Source of the DNA: DDH964 sp963763205
Lineage (GTDB): Bacteria; Desulfobacterota; Desulfuromonadia; Desulfuromonadales; DDH964
Direction: 5' to 3'
Assembly (NCBI GenBank): GCA_963763205.1
Contig: CAVXNQ010000002.1
Location: 1-64,000, forward strand
DNA length: 64,000 nucleotides
The notes under the pieces: generated by a model
Told to the model about the DNA's origin: nothing
What the model saw: the letters and a program-made list of their open reading frames with translations, nothing else
The model's database searches: none
Position numbers and translations under genes: made by a program
In this document: positions 24,685 through 33,321 of the stretch, piece by piece
Numbering within the stretch: position 1 is the first letter of the stretch
Layout: every line of letters starts with the position of its first letter

Positions 24685-26865
24685 ATGCGCATGCTTAGCA
24701 ATATCAAGCTCCAATACAAGCTGATCTTCCTCTTTCTGGTGATGGCGGTTATCGTTGCCGTTACCGGGTGTTTCGGTTTGTGGAGCCATAGCCAGATCAG
24801 CGCTCTGCTGGAGCAGAACAAGAGCAGTGCCGCGCAGGAGAAACTGGCGGTGCTGATGAAGGTGGCGCTTCAGGGGAGCCGGGTCAACCTGCTGGAAGCG
24901 GCCATGACCCGGGACAACGCGGACGACTTCGAGAACAGCAAAGTCGACTACGAACTGAAGCGGGACACCTTCGACAGCTATTGCTCGATCCTGATCAAAG
25001 GGGAACCCCGGCTGCATATCCTGCCGGCTCCACCCGGCAGCCTGCTGGAGCAGCGGATCGGCAAGGTGCGCGAGGCCTTCGCCGGGCTGGACAAGGTTGC
25101 CCAGCAATTGCTGACGCGCAAGGCGGCCCTGATGGCCGGTGCCGCGGAAGACGGAACCCTCGATCACCTGGTGCGATCCGACCTGCCGCAGGTTATCGAT
25201 GCAGCGAGCGTCACCGTCAACGACCTGCTGGTGGAATTCGGCCATCTTGCTGCACAGAGGGACGCCGCGGCCAGGGACATCCAGCATCGTTCCACGGTGA
25301 TCTTCCTGAGCGTCATTGTCGGGGCGATCCTGCTGGCCATCATCCTCGGCCTGCTCGCAACCCGCTCCATCGTCATCCGCATCAGGGTTTTGGCTCAAGC
25401 CCTCAACCAGGGGGCGGAAGGGGACTTGACCGCCACCGTCCAGGATGCTTCGGCGGACGAGTTGGGACGCCTCGGAGGCGATTTCAACCTCATGCTGGGA
25501 AAACTTTCGAGCATGATGGCCAAGGTCAAACGGTCAGGGGGTGAATTGAGCCAGGTCGGAAACCAGATCCTCGACGTCTCCAGAGAGGTCATCGCCAGCG
25601 CAGAAGTCCAGCAGAACGGTATCGACGAAACCTCCGCGGCGGTGATTCGCATCAACGAATCCCAACAGGGGATCAGCGGCGCGGTGGAAACCCTGGCACG
25701 GTCTTCGGCCGACACCTCGACGGCCATCAGCAACATGGCCGGGAATATCCGGGATGTGGCGAGCAACACCGACCATCTCGCCGCGTCGGTCGGGAAGGTC
25801 AGCTCCTCCATCAGCGAAATGGATACGACCATCAAGCAGATCGAACAGAATGCCGGCACCCTCAAACAGGCCGCGCTGACGGCCGCTTCCTCCATCGAGG
25901 AGATGGACTTCTCCATCCAGGAAGTCGAGCAGAACGCCCAGTTGACGGCCGAAATTACCGAGGCGGTGCACCGCGACGCTGAGACCGGGCAGCAGGCGGT
26001 CCAGGCGACCATCGCGGGAATCCAGGAAATCCGTCGTTCCGGGCAGCTTTCCGCCGATTCCATCGATACCCTGGCCAAAAGCGTCAACGATATCGGCCTG
26101 GTTCTTTCGGTGATCAACGACGTGACCGAGGAGACCCGCCTGCTCTCCCTCAACGCCTCGATTATCGCCGCCCAGTCGGGCGAGCACGGTAAGGGGTTCG
26201 CGGTGGTCGCCGACGAGATCCGCAAGCTGGCGGAACGCACCGCCGAATCGACCCGGGAGATCGACCAGCTCATCACCCGCGTGGAGGAGGAAACCCGACG
26301 CGCCGTCGAGGCCATCGCCGGGGCCGAGAAGAAGATCGGCGAGGGGGAACAACTCTCCCAGCAGTCCGGCGCGGCTCTGGTGGAAATCGTCGCCGGGGTC
26401 GAGCGTTCGACCGTGCAGGTCAACGGCATCGCCCGAGCCACTCGGGAACAGTCCAAGGGGAGCCAGCTGATTCGCGAGACCATGGAAAAGGTCTCGGACA
26501 TGGTCGGCCAGATCGCGGTCGCCACCCACCAGCAGGCCCGGGCCAGCGAGCAGATCATGGCCGAGGTGGAGAAGATGTCCAACCTGACCGCCCAGGTACG
26601 TAGCGCCACCCAGACGCAGAACGCCGACAACAGCCAGATCTCGCGGCTGACCGAGGAGATCGGCAACCTGGTCGAGCAGATCCGTCAGGCCTGCGGGGAG
26701 CAGGCCGCCGGCAGCGGCCGGATCGTCGAGGCGGTGGCCGACATCCAGGCCTCGACCCGGCAGAACCTGAGTTCGGCCAAGGTCATGGGCGGTACCCTCG
26801 GCGATCTTTCGTTGCAGATCGGGACCCTGGAAAAGGAAGTCGCCACCTTCAAAGTTCTTGCTTGA
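24685..26865 (+). CDS. methyl-accepting chemotaxis protein with altered signalling tip
   Basis: I start at the ATG at 24685 (a second ATG at 24691 is as likely) behind GGGAGG. The 726-residue receptor has TM1 at about 10-32, a periplasmic helical domain to about 215, TM2 at about 218-245, HAMP to about 300 and a long coiled-coil signalling domain. The hairpin tip reads LSLNASIIAAQSGEHGKGFA where most receptors have [20 protein letters not shown]. The changed residues are in the CheA/CheW contact zone. The ligand is unknown. It is divergent from the cytochrome/porin genes and is followed by a terminator. Confidence 0.9.
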   Translation: MRMLSNIKLQYKLIFLFLVMAVIVAVTGCFGLWSHSQISALLEQNKSSAAQEKLAVLMKVALQGSRVNLLEAAMTRDNADDFENSKVDYELKRDTFDSYCSILIKGEPRLHILPAPPGSLLEQRIGKVREAFAGLDKVAQQLLTRKAALMAGAAEDGTLDHLVRSDLPQVIDAASVTVNDLLVEFGHLAAQRDAAARDIQHRSTVIFLSVIVGAILLAIILGLLATRSIVIRIRVLAQALNQGAEGDLTATVQDASADELGRLGGDFNLMLGKLSSMMAKVKRSGGELSQVGNQILDVSREVIASAEVQQNGIDETSAAVIRINESQQGISGAVETLARSSADTSTAISNMAGNIRDVASNTDHLAASVGKVSSSISEMDTTIKQIEQNAGTLKQAALTAASSIEEMDFSIQEVEQNAQLTAEITEAVHRDAETGQQAVQATIAGIQEIRRSGQLSADSIDTLAKSVNDIGLVLSVINDVTEETRLLSLNASIIAAQSGEHGKGFAVVADEIRKLAERTAESTREIDQLITRVEEETRRAVEAIAGAEKKIGEGEQLSQQSGAALVEIVAGVERSTVQVNGIARATREQSKGSQLIRETMEKVSDMVGQIAVATHQQARASEQIMAEVEKMSNLTAQVRSATQTQNADNSQISRLTEEIGNLVEQIRQACGEQAAGSGRIVEAVADIQASTRQNLSSAKVMGGTLGDLSLQIGTLEKEVATFKVLA

Positions 26866-26970
26866 GGTTTCCTCCCCGCGGCGGGCGCTGATATTCTCAA
26901 AGTAACCGCACGGGAAATCGGTCCGGACTCGCAGTTCCGCCCCCTCCCTGCCCCAACGGGGATTTTCTAA

Positions 26971-27010
26971 AACAGCAACGCCCCCGGGTTATTCCGGGGG
27001 CGTTGCTGTT
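26971..27010 (+). terminator. terminator after the chemotaxis receptor
   Basis: AACAGCAACGCCCCCGG pairs perfectly with CCGGGGGCGTTGCTGTT. The core and loop match the hairpin at 22639-22680. Confidence 0.8.
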
Positions 27011-27039
27011 TGGTGACGTCAAGTCGAAGGCACAACCTT

Positions 27040-27054
27040 GGTCAGGCCTTGAAG
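27040..27054. repeat. solitary RAYT end
   Basis: GGTCAGGCCTTGAAG matches the ends of the RAYT element at 18834-19840. There is no transposase gene beside it. The rest of 27055-27365 holds no other gene. Confidence 0.6.
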
Positions 27055-27365
27055 GTTTGAACTTTTACCTCCAGCTTCAAGACTTCAAGGACCCATTGCC
27101 CTTTTGTCTGGAACTCGTTTCCCGCATTTTTCATTCTTTCAGGCCTGGCCTCGCTTGCCCCCCAACAAACAAAACCGCCCCCCGGAGAGTCCCCCCCCAG
27201 CTTTTCGGCCTCAGCCTGACTCTCGCAGCTCACGCCGAAGGACATGGCCGGCGAGAAGTTGAACGGCGACCCGCCACCAGGGAATCCACATCGCTCGATC
27301 TTTTGCTAAAATTGAGATCAGGAAGACTGCAAACCCAAAGTACTCTTACCATCCTAAACGAGACC

Positions 27366-28016
27366 GTGGACCGACGCTTTTACCGACCGACCAAAATCGC
27401 CAACACCCTCACTCCGGCCGTTGGCTTTTTGCTGAGCATCCCCGGGATGGTGACCCTCCTCATCCTTTCCGCACGGGATGGTGATAGCTGGATGATCTTC
27501 AGCTTCTCCATTTACGGCGCCAGTCTGGTTATCTCCTACGCCGCCTTCACCCTGTATCACGTCTTCAAGTTCCACCGGCGCTGGGGGACGGCCTTCAAGA
27601 TCCTCGACCATTCGACCATCTACCTGCTCATCGCCGGGACCTACACCCCCTTCACCCTGGTCTACCTGCGGGGAAACTGGGGCTGGACCATGTTCGGCGT
27701 GGTGTGGGGACTGACGCTGCTGGGAATCCTGTTCAAAACCTTCTTCGTTCACCGCTTCAAGATCCTGGCACCGCTGATCTACCTCGGCATGGGCTGGCTG
27801 ATCGTCCTGGCCATCGAGCCCGCCATCGCCCTGATCCCCCGGCCGGTCCTCCTACTGCTCCTGGCGGGGGGACTGTGTTACAGCTTCGGCCTGATCTTTT
27901 ACGCCTGGAAGCGCCTCCTTTTTCATCATGCCATCTGGCACCTGTTCGTCCTGGCCGGCAGCATCTGCCACTACTTCGCCATCTACTACATCGGCCTGCA
28001 CCAGGTCGCGGCCTGA
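27366..28016 (+). CDS. hemolysin III family (PAQR-fold) membrane protein, copy 1
   Basis: The 216-residue product has seven hydrophobic segments and the family motifs TPAVGFLLSIPG, ILDHSTIYLLIAGTYTPF and the C-terminal HHAIWHLFVLAGSICHYFA with conserved His residues that probably bind zinc. The start is a GTG at 27366, fixed by alignment with copy 2 at 31478. About 60 bases upstream of the start are also shared with copy 2. Family members are YqfA-like; despite the name, a hemolytic role is doubtful. Confidence 0.88.
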   Translation: MDRRFYRPTKIANTLTPAVGFLLSIPGMVTLLILSARDGDSWMIFSFSIYGASLVISYAAFTLYHVFKFHRRWGTAFKILDHSTIYLLIAGTYTPFTLVYLRGNWGWTMFGVVWGLTLLGILFKTFFVHRFKILAPLIYLGMGWLIVLAIEPAIALIPRPVLLLLLAGGLCYSFGLIFYAWKRLLFHHAIWHLFVLAGSICHYFAIYYIGLHQVAA

Positions 28017-28020
28017 CCTC

Positions 28021-28142
28021 CTGCCTCCGCACAGGTCGCTTACCTCTCCCCGCCACGCCACCGGCAGCTTTCCATGCCAACCGATGCACTCCAGCAGGGC
28101 CAGAAAATCCTCCGCCAACGGCGCGGCGATGCGCAACGGCGC
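28021..28142 (-). pseudogene. C-terminal remnant of truC
   Basis: The minus-strand frame LRIAAPLAEDFLALLECIGW followed by HGKLPVAWRG matches the end of the TruC protein encoded at 32178-32924 (LHLAAPLEADFLVLMERFGW). It lies convergently after hemolysin III copy 1, just as truC follows copy 2. The rest of this truC copy is replaced by a RAYT relic from 28143 on. Confidence 0.75.
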
Positions 28143-28430
28143 CAGCCTTAGGGTCAGGCCTTGAAGGTTGGAAGATTACACAGATTCCGCCTCAATCGCT
28201 CCATTCTTTCGGACAGTTGAGAATTCTTCTCCCGCCGTCTCTCCAATCGTCGAACCGCGCAAGAAAGGGTGGACGGGTCTCGCCCCACGCGGCTTGCCAA
28301 TTCGGCCAGCGTTCCGCTGCCAAATTCAAGAGTTGCCCATGCTGCAAGGCTCCGAGCCTCAGAGTCCTCCCCTTCTTGGTTCTTAGCTGCGAGGAGATCA
28401 TCGTCGATCGCGTAAAGCACTCTGATTGGA
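28143..28430 (-). pseudogene. RAYT relic, C-terminal part of the transposase
   Basis: The frame from about 28420 to 28154 encodes MLYAIDDDLLAA through RRNLCNLPTFKA, matching the last 90 residues of the intact transposase at 18837-19796. The end GGGTCAGGCCTTGAAG is at 28151-28166. The catalytic HUH/Tyr domain is absent, so it cannot transpose by itself. Confidence 0.85.
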
Positions 28431-28451
28431 CGGACAGCCTTTTAATGGGTG

Positions 28452-28503
28452 ACCCCTCTGCTTTACTGACCCCTCTGCTTAACTTGACCCCACTGCTTTA
28501 CTC
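28452..28503 (+). repeat. three tandem copies of a GACCCCNCTGCTTTACT unit
   Basis: Units at 28452-28468, 28469-28486 and 28487-28503 share GACCCC, then T or A, then CTGCTT(T/A)ACT. One copy of the same unit flanks the intact RAYT element at about 19836-19852. Confidence 0.75.
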
Positions 28504-28512
28504 AGGGCAAGA

Positions 28513-30078
28513 TCATGACCTTTTTGAATCCCCAATTTCGACGATAGGGAGGGTGAAATAAAAGGTACTGCCGACGCCGGCACTGCTTTCGACCCAGATT
28601 CTTCCCCCCATCTTTTCGACGATCTCCCGCGCCAGGGTCAGACCAAGCCCCGTCCCCCCGTACCTTCTGGTCAGCGACGAATCGAGTTGGGTGAATTTGC
28701 CGAAAATTTTCCCAAGCTGGTCCGCGGGAATACCCTCTCCCGTGTCCCGGATAGAAAACAGGATGAACCGGTGCACGGCAGCTGGGGCGTCGTCTTGAAG
28801 GTGGACCGTTGCCTCGACCTGCCCGTGCTCGGTGAATTTCACGGAATTGCCCAGAAGGTTCACCAGTACCTGTCGCAGTCTCCCGGCGTCTCCCTTCACC
28901 TGTTCCGGAACGGAGTCCTCGACCGTCCACGAAAGCTGGAGCCCTTTCTCCCGGGCGTGTAAAGAAACCACCTCAACAGCTGTCTTCACCACGTCGGTGA
29001 TGGAAAAAATCTTCTCCTCAAAGCTCATCATTCCTGCTTCCAGGCGGGAAAAATCGAGAACGTCCGATATAATCCGCAGGAGCGATTCGGCGGAGCGTTT
29101 CGCCATCTCCAACAGGCGTCTCTCCTCGTCGCCGATCTCCATTTCCAGCACCAGCCTGATCATCCCCAGGGTTCCCGCCAGGGGCGTCCTCATTTCGTGG
29201 CTCATATTGGCGACAAACTCGCTTTTGGCCATGTTCGCGGCCTCGGCGGCCCCTTTTGCGAAGGCCAGCTGCCGGTTGGCGGCAACAAGGTCGGCCGTCC
29301 GTTCCTTGACTACGCTTTCGAGATGCTCCTGATGAGATCTCAGTTCCGCTTCCGCGTTCAGCTTGGCGTCGATCTCCGCCATCAGCTGCACGTTCAGGCC
29401 TTCGACGGCCTGTTTGGCTCTTTGCAAGCTTTCGATGATCTCCCGGTTTTCGAATCTGAGCAGCAGCGACATCCTGTTTATCGCAAAATTGTGCCTGGAT
29501 GTTCGCCAGAGCAACAGGCCGAACAAAGCGGTCATTGCCGCCATGGCATAGTGGATACTGTCGTTCATCAGAAGGAAGTGCAAGGCGAGTGGAACCAGCG
29601 CGGGAAGGCTAAAGGCCGTATAGGCATTTCTTACCGTGGAGAAGGTTGACGAGGCCCCGGCCGCCATCCCCCCCAGCACAAACGCGATGAAAACCTGGTA
29701 AGCAAGGGAAAGGCCCGAGAAAGGGAGCAGGCCTATGCTCCCCCAGGCGACACCGATGGCGAACAGGCCGGCAAGAAAACGGGTCGCCCAGGCTCTGACC
29801 GTTGTCGGACCGGGCTCAACCCTCCGGAACCGGGCAACAGACACCCCTCTGAAGAGGGTGATTACAAATATGGCAGCAAGCCAGGGGACGAGCCATTCGT
29901 AGCGCACCACATTCTTCATGACGAAGACTACGAGTAGCGAATTTATGATGGTCGCCAAAATGCCTATCGGAGCCAGGGCATAGAGCTGCCGGACCTGCTC
30001 CGCCAGGATCTGCTCCCGGTACGGATCGGGAGCCCGCACGGGCTTCCCGTCCGGGATATGTTCACGTCCTTCGTCCAT
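28513..30078 (-). CDS. membrane sensor histidine kinase
   Basis: The 521-residue kinase has six or seven hydrophobic segments in residues 35-192, a coiled coil to about 285, a HisKA domain with His294 in FVANMSHEMRTPL, and a HATPase domain with the N box (LRQVLVNLLGNSVKFTEHG), G1 DTGEGIP and G2 GGTGLGLTLA. The sensor region is an integral membrane module without a large periplasmic loop, so it may sense a membrane or redox state. There is no receiver domain. A single-domain response regulator lies upstream on the same strand with a relic IS end between them. Confidence 0.9.
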   Translation of the reverse strand: MDEGREHIPDGKPVRAPDPYREQILAEQVRQLYALAPIGILATIINSLLVVFVMKNVVRYEWLVPWLAAIFVITLFRGVSVARFRRVEPGPTTVRAWATRFLAGLFAIGVAWGSIGLLPFSGLSLAYQVFIAFVLGGMAAGASSTFSTVRNAYTAFSLPALVPLALHFLLMNDSIHYAMAAMTALFGLLLWRTSRHNFAINRMSLLLRFENREIIESLQRAKQAVEGLNVQLMAEIDAKLNAEAELRSHQEHLESVVKERTADLVAANRQLAFAKGAAEAANMAKSEFVANMSHEMRTPLAGTLGMIRLVLEMEIGDEERRLLEMAKRSAESLLRIISDVLDFSRLEAGMMSFEEKIFSITDVVKTAVEVVSLHAREKGLQLSWTVEDSVPEQVKGDAGRLRQVLVNLLGNSVKFTEHGQVEATVHLQDDAPAAVHRFILFSIRDTGEGIPADQLGKIFGKFTQLDSSLTRRYGGTGLGLTLAREIVEKMGGRIWVESSAGVGSTFYFTLPIVEIGDSKRS

Positions 30079-30128
30079 ATCTCTTTCGCTCTCCCAGGGG
30101 GCAGGCCCGCCGGTTCATTTCCCCAATA

Positions 30129-30150
30129 CTAGCAGCTGTTGAAACACTAT
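30129..30150. repeat. solitary IS5-like terminal repeat
   Basis: CTAG at 30129-30132 is followed by CAGCTGTTGAAACACTAT, closely resembling the left end of the IS at 14370 (CAGGATGTTGAAAAACTAT) with its CTAG target. I see no partner end nearby. Confidence 0.5.
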
Positions 30151-30338
30151 CATTCTTCCCCAGTGCGAAACGCGACCTTCGGCGGCCGGGGAGGACCGGC
30201 GCCGGGGCGCGCTTTCCGGTTCGAACAGGAGCAATGGGGGGGGGGGCGGCGGCGAGGGGGTTGAGGGGCGATTCTGATGGGCAAAACAGAGGGGGGAAAT
30301 TTCGTGAGTTGCTTGTGGGAAAGCTCGGGGTGATTTTA

Positions 30339-30710
30339 TTACTGTTTCTGTAAATAGCCGTCGAACAGAGAGAGCAGCAACGCGAAGTCGATCGGCTTGG
30401 AAATGTACTCATCCATCCCGGCGTCGTAGCATTTCTGGGTGTCACTGGCCATTGCATGGGCGGTCAAGGCGATGATGACAGTATGTCCACCTCGTTCGCG
30501 TTCTTTTTCCCTGATCAACCGGGCCGCGGTCAAGCCATCCATAACCGGCATCCGGACATCCATCAGGATGAAATCGTAATGGTCCTTCTCCCAAAGCTCC
30601 ACCGCGTTGAGGCCGTTCTCCACCATGGTGCAGTCTATGTGTTTCCGGGATAGAAACGTCACCATCATTTGTCGTATTGTCGGGTCGTCTTCCGCGATCA
30701 GTATCTTCAA
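30339..30710 (-). CDS. single-domain response regulator
   Basis: The receiver domain begins LKILIAEDDPTIRQM. A TTG at 30710 preceded by GAGGAG eight bases upstream is the best start and gives 123 residues; the frame is open further upstream, to an ATG at 30836, without a ribosome binding site. The phosphorylation site is Asp51 in DFILMDVRMPVMDG, with Thr in IALTAHAM and Lys in YISKPID. With no output domain it likely acts by protein contact, as CheY does. It is probably the partner of the membrane kinase downstream. Confidence 0.85.
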   Translation of the reverse strand: MKILIAEDDPTIRQMMVTFLSRKHIDCTMVENGLNAVELWEKDHYDFILMDVRMPVMDGLTAARLIREKERERGGHTVIIALTAHAMASDTQKCYDAGMDEYISKPIDFALLLSLFDGYLQKQ

Positions 30711-30846
30711 GAACGCCTTCTCCTCTGCCAGCAAAGACAGGTCCCATATCGGGGTGGTAACGAAGGACTCATGGGACAAGTCTACAGGATTCAAGTTTGG
30801 ATTTTGTAGATCTGAACATCCCGTTGGAAATTTCAAGGGGAATTTT

Positions 30847-30965
30847 CAATCCGGTGGCATATAGTGCCTCTGTTCTTTGACCATTTTGAAGATGATTCGG
30901 CACAAGTGCCGCCCCAAGGCTCTAACTGCCTGATTGTGCCTTTTGCCCTCGGCGCGCTTCTTTGG
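30847..30965 (-). pseudogene. C-terminal relic of an IS110 family transposase
   Basis: The minus-strand frame KKRAEGKRHNQAVRALGRHL followed by CRIIFKMVKEQRHYMPPD and a stop matches the conserved end of IS110 transposases. The DEDD catalytic part is missing. The rest of 30966-31477 holds a hairpin at 31104-31143 and the duplicated leader of hemolysin III copy 2. Confidence 0.65.
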
Positions 30966-31103
30966 TGATGGCTGTGATTCGGGGTTTCATGCGATTAACT
31001 CTCCTGGGGCATAACGGTATCAATGGTGCTCTTGGGATGGTGACCGCCAATGCGGAGATACCTGGAACAATCCTTACCAAATCACCTCGCACTGAAGATG
31101 ATT

Positions 31104-31143
31104 AAAGCCGCCCCCGGAGACTTCTCCGGACGGACGGCTTTTC
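31104..31143. terminator. hairpin with T-run
   Basis: AAAGCCG plus CCCGGAG pair with CTCCGG and CGGCTTTT around a bulge. No gene ends just upstream, so it may be a remnant. Confidence 0.45.
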
Positions 31144-31477
31144 GATTTTCATCATTGGCCCCTTCCCCGGCATCACCCCTCCGTCAGCACAATGGAAACA
31201 AGACCCTTCTTTAATACCGCAACCCCAGCCGGTGTCAATCGGTCTGCCTAGTTATCCCGCGTTCAGAATAGCAAGTGTCGGTTTCCGATCGCCCCTCGTG
31301 AAGCGCTCCTCCAACGGGGCCCCTGGCCTGGCACTCACCGCTCACGATGATGGATCCGGTAGCCTTAAAACCCTACAATTCCCCACCATCGCGGGTTAGA
31401 AATCTTCCGATTTTCTGCTAGAATTAAGACCAGGAAGGTAGCAATTCGAAGCACCCCGCACCATCCCAAACAAAACC

Positions 31478-32128
31478 ATGGAACCACGCTATTACAGACC
31501 AACCCAGATTGCCAACACCCTCACTCCGGCCGTCGGCTTCCTACTGAGTATCCCCGGGCTGATAGCCCTCCTCGTCCTCTCCGCACGGCATGGCGACAGC
31601 TGGAAGCTCGTCAGCTGCGCCATTTACGGCGCGAGCTTGGTCATCTCCTACGCGGCCTTCACCCTCTATCACGCCTTCAAATTCCACCAGCGCTGGGGAA
31701 CGGTTTTCAAGATCATCGACCATTCGACCATCTACCTGCTCATCGCCGGAACCTACACCCCCTTCACCCTGGTCTACCTGCGGGGGCACGGGGGCTGGAT
31801 CCTGTTCACCGCGGTGTGGGGGCTGACACTGCTGGGGGTCCTGTTCAAGACCTTCTTCGTCCACCGCTTCAAGGTCCTGGCGCCGCTGATTTACCTCGGC
31901 ATGGGCTGGCTGTTCGTCCTGGCCATCAAGCCCGCCATCGCCCTGATCCCCTCGTCAGGCCTCCACCTGCTCCTGGCGGGGGGACTTTTCTACACCTTCG
32001 GCCTGGTCTTCTACGCCTGGAAGCGCATCCTTTTCCACCACGCCATCTGGCACCTGTTCGTCCTGGCGGGCAGCATCTGCCACTACTTCGCCGTTTACTA
32101 CAGCACCCTGCCCCCGGGCTCTGCCTGA
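31478..32128 (+). CDS. hemolysin III family (PAQR-fold) membrane protein, copy 2
   Basis: This 216-residue paralogue is the same length as copy 1 at 27366 and identical at most positions, including DHSTIYLLIAGTYTPF and HHAIWHLFVLAGSICHYFA. It begins with ATG where copy 1 has GTG. The leader (for example AGGAAG about 45 bases upstream) is shared, so the duplication took in the promoter region. It is convergent with an intact truC, the arrangement from which copy 1 probably arose, or the reverse. Confidence 0.88.
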   Translation: MEPRYYRPTQIANTLTPAVGFLLSIPGLIALLVLSARHGDSWKLVSCAIYGASLVISYAAFTLYHAFKFHQRWGTVFKIIDHSTIYLLIAGTYTPFTLVYLRGHGGWILFTAVWGLTLLGVLFKTFFVHRFKVLAPLIYLGMGWLFVLAIKPAIALIPSSGLHLLLAGGLFYTFGLVFYAWKRILFHHAIWHLFVLAGSICHYFAVYYSTLPPGSA

Positions 32129-32177
32129 TCCCTCTTCCGAATCTGCCATTCCGGCGACTGTCAATCCTTCCAACCCG

Positions 32178-32924
32178 CTATTTCCGCCAACTCGCGGACA
32201 GGGAACCTGTCCAGCCGAAGCGCTCCATTAGGACCAGAAAGTCCGCCTCCAGGGGCGCGGCGAGATGCAACCGTTGACCGCTGAAGGGGTGGACGAAGGC
32301 GAGTTCGACGGCGGCGAGGAGCAGGCGCCGACAGCCGAACTCTTCGCGGAAGAAGCGGTTGTGACGCCCCTCGCCGTACTTGGTGTCGCCGATGATGGGA
32401 TGGAGCAGGTGCTTGAAGTGGCGGCGCAGCTGGTGGCGGCGGCCGGTGGCCGGGCGCGCCTCGACCAGGCTGTAGCGGCTGGTCGGGTAACGACCGACGG
32501 CAAAGGGGAGTTCAGCCGCCGCAAGGCGGCGGTAAGCGGTGACGGCGGCCTGCGGGCCCTTATCCGGCTCGGCCAGGGGATCGCCGTAGCGGTCGAGCTC
32601 CTCGACCAGGGGATGGTCGATCAGACCCTCCTCGGGGACGACGCCGCGCACCACGGCGAGATAGGTCTTCGCCACCTCGCCGGCGGCGAAGGCTTCGGCG
32701 AGGCGCCTTGCCGCCCCACTGGAAAGGCCGAAGGCGAGGATGCCCGAGGTCGGCTTGTCGAGGCGGTGAACGGGATAGACGCGGCGCTCGACGAGGTCGC
32801 GCACCAGTTGCAGGGCGAAGCGGGTCTCGCGGCGGTCGATGGGGCTGCGGTGGACGAGCAGCCCGGCGGGCTTGTGGACGACGACGTAGTCGTCATCCCG
32901 GTAGAGCAGAGTCGGGTCGCTCAC
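32178..32924 (-). CDS. truC: tRNA pseudouridine synthase, TruC/RluA family
   Basis: The 248-residue enzyme has the RluA-family catalytic motif VHRLDKPTSGILAFG (Asp56) and the downstream RYSLVEARPATGRRHQLRRH and HPIIGDTKYGEG blocks. TruC makes pseudouridine 65 in tRNA. It starts at GTG 32924, which overlaps the stop codon of the preceding small gene as GTGA, so translation is probably coupled. The size and the opening LYRDDDYVVVHKPAGLLVH fit TruC better than larger RluC/D enzymes, which carry an S4 domain. Confidence 0.88.
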   Translation of the reverse strand: MSDPTLLYRDDDYVVVHKPAGLLVHRSPIDRRETRFALQLVRDLVERRVYPVHRLDKPTSGILAFGLSSGAARRLAEAFAAGEVAKTYLAVVRGVVPEEGLIDHPLVEELDRYGDPLAEPDKGPQAAVTAYRRLAAAELPFAVGRYPTSRYSLVEARPATGRRHQLRRHFKHLLHPIIGDTKYGEGRHNRFFREEFGCRRLLLAAVELAFVHPFSGQRLHLAAPLEADFLVLMERFGWTGSLSASWRK

Positions 32925-33136
32925 GGCGCGGGCGACTCGGCGTCGCGGGGCAGCGTCTCGACCGCCTCCTTGGCTTCCTTGAGGCCGCAGCCGTGCAGCT
33001 CGCGGTAGAGACGGCTGGCGAGGAGCTTTTCGCCGCGCTTCATCAGCGCCGCGACGTCGGCGTCGCTCCCCTGCCCCGCCAGCGGAGCGAGGTCGACGCC
33101 GCCCAGCAGCATGGTGTTCTGGAAAATTCCCGCCAT
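32921..33136 (-). CDS. small protein with ribosomal L7/L12-like helix
   Basis: From the ATG at 33136 (GGGAGGG upstream) the gene encodes 71 residues. The C-terminal half, YRELHGCGLKEAKEAVETLP, matches the helix-turn pattern of the L7/L12 C-terminal domain (VRELTGLGLKEAKDLVDG). Such fragments occur in small uncharacterised proteins. It overlaps truC by four bases, so a link to the ribosome or tRNA is conceivable but unproven. Confidence 0.7.
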   Translation of the reverse strand: MAGIFQNTMLLGGVDLAPLAGQGSDADVAALMKRGEKLLASRLYRELHGCGLKEAKEAVETLPRDAESPAP

Positions 33137-33321
33137 GACGACCCTCCCGTCCCGCAGCCGGCGCTGTCCCGTTTGTGGCATGAATCAGGCCGGCCTGTCA
33201 ACGGCGCCGGCCGGGGATAGAAATCCCCGATTGCCAGTCTAATTCCAATCGAAATTTCAAATTGGCCTTTTGCCGAGTGCGCCACTAGTATATCCGCCAC
33301 TACAACTTGGAGGCTTTTTTG

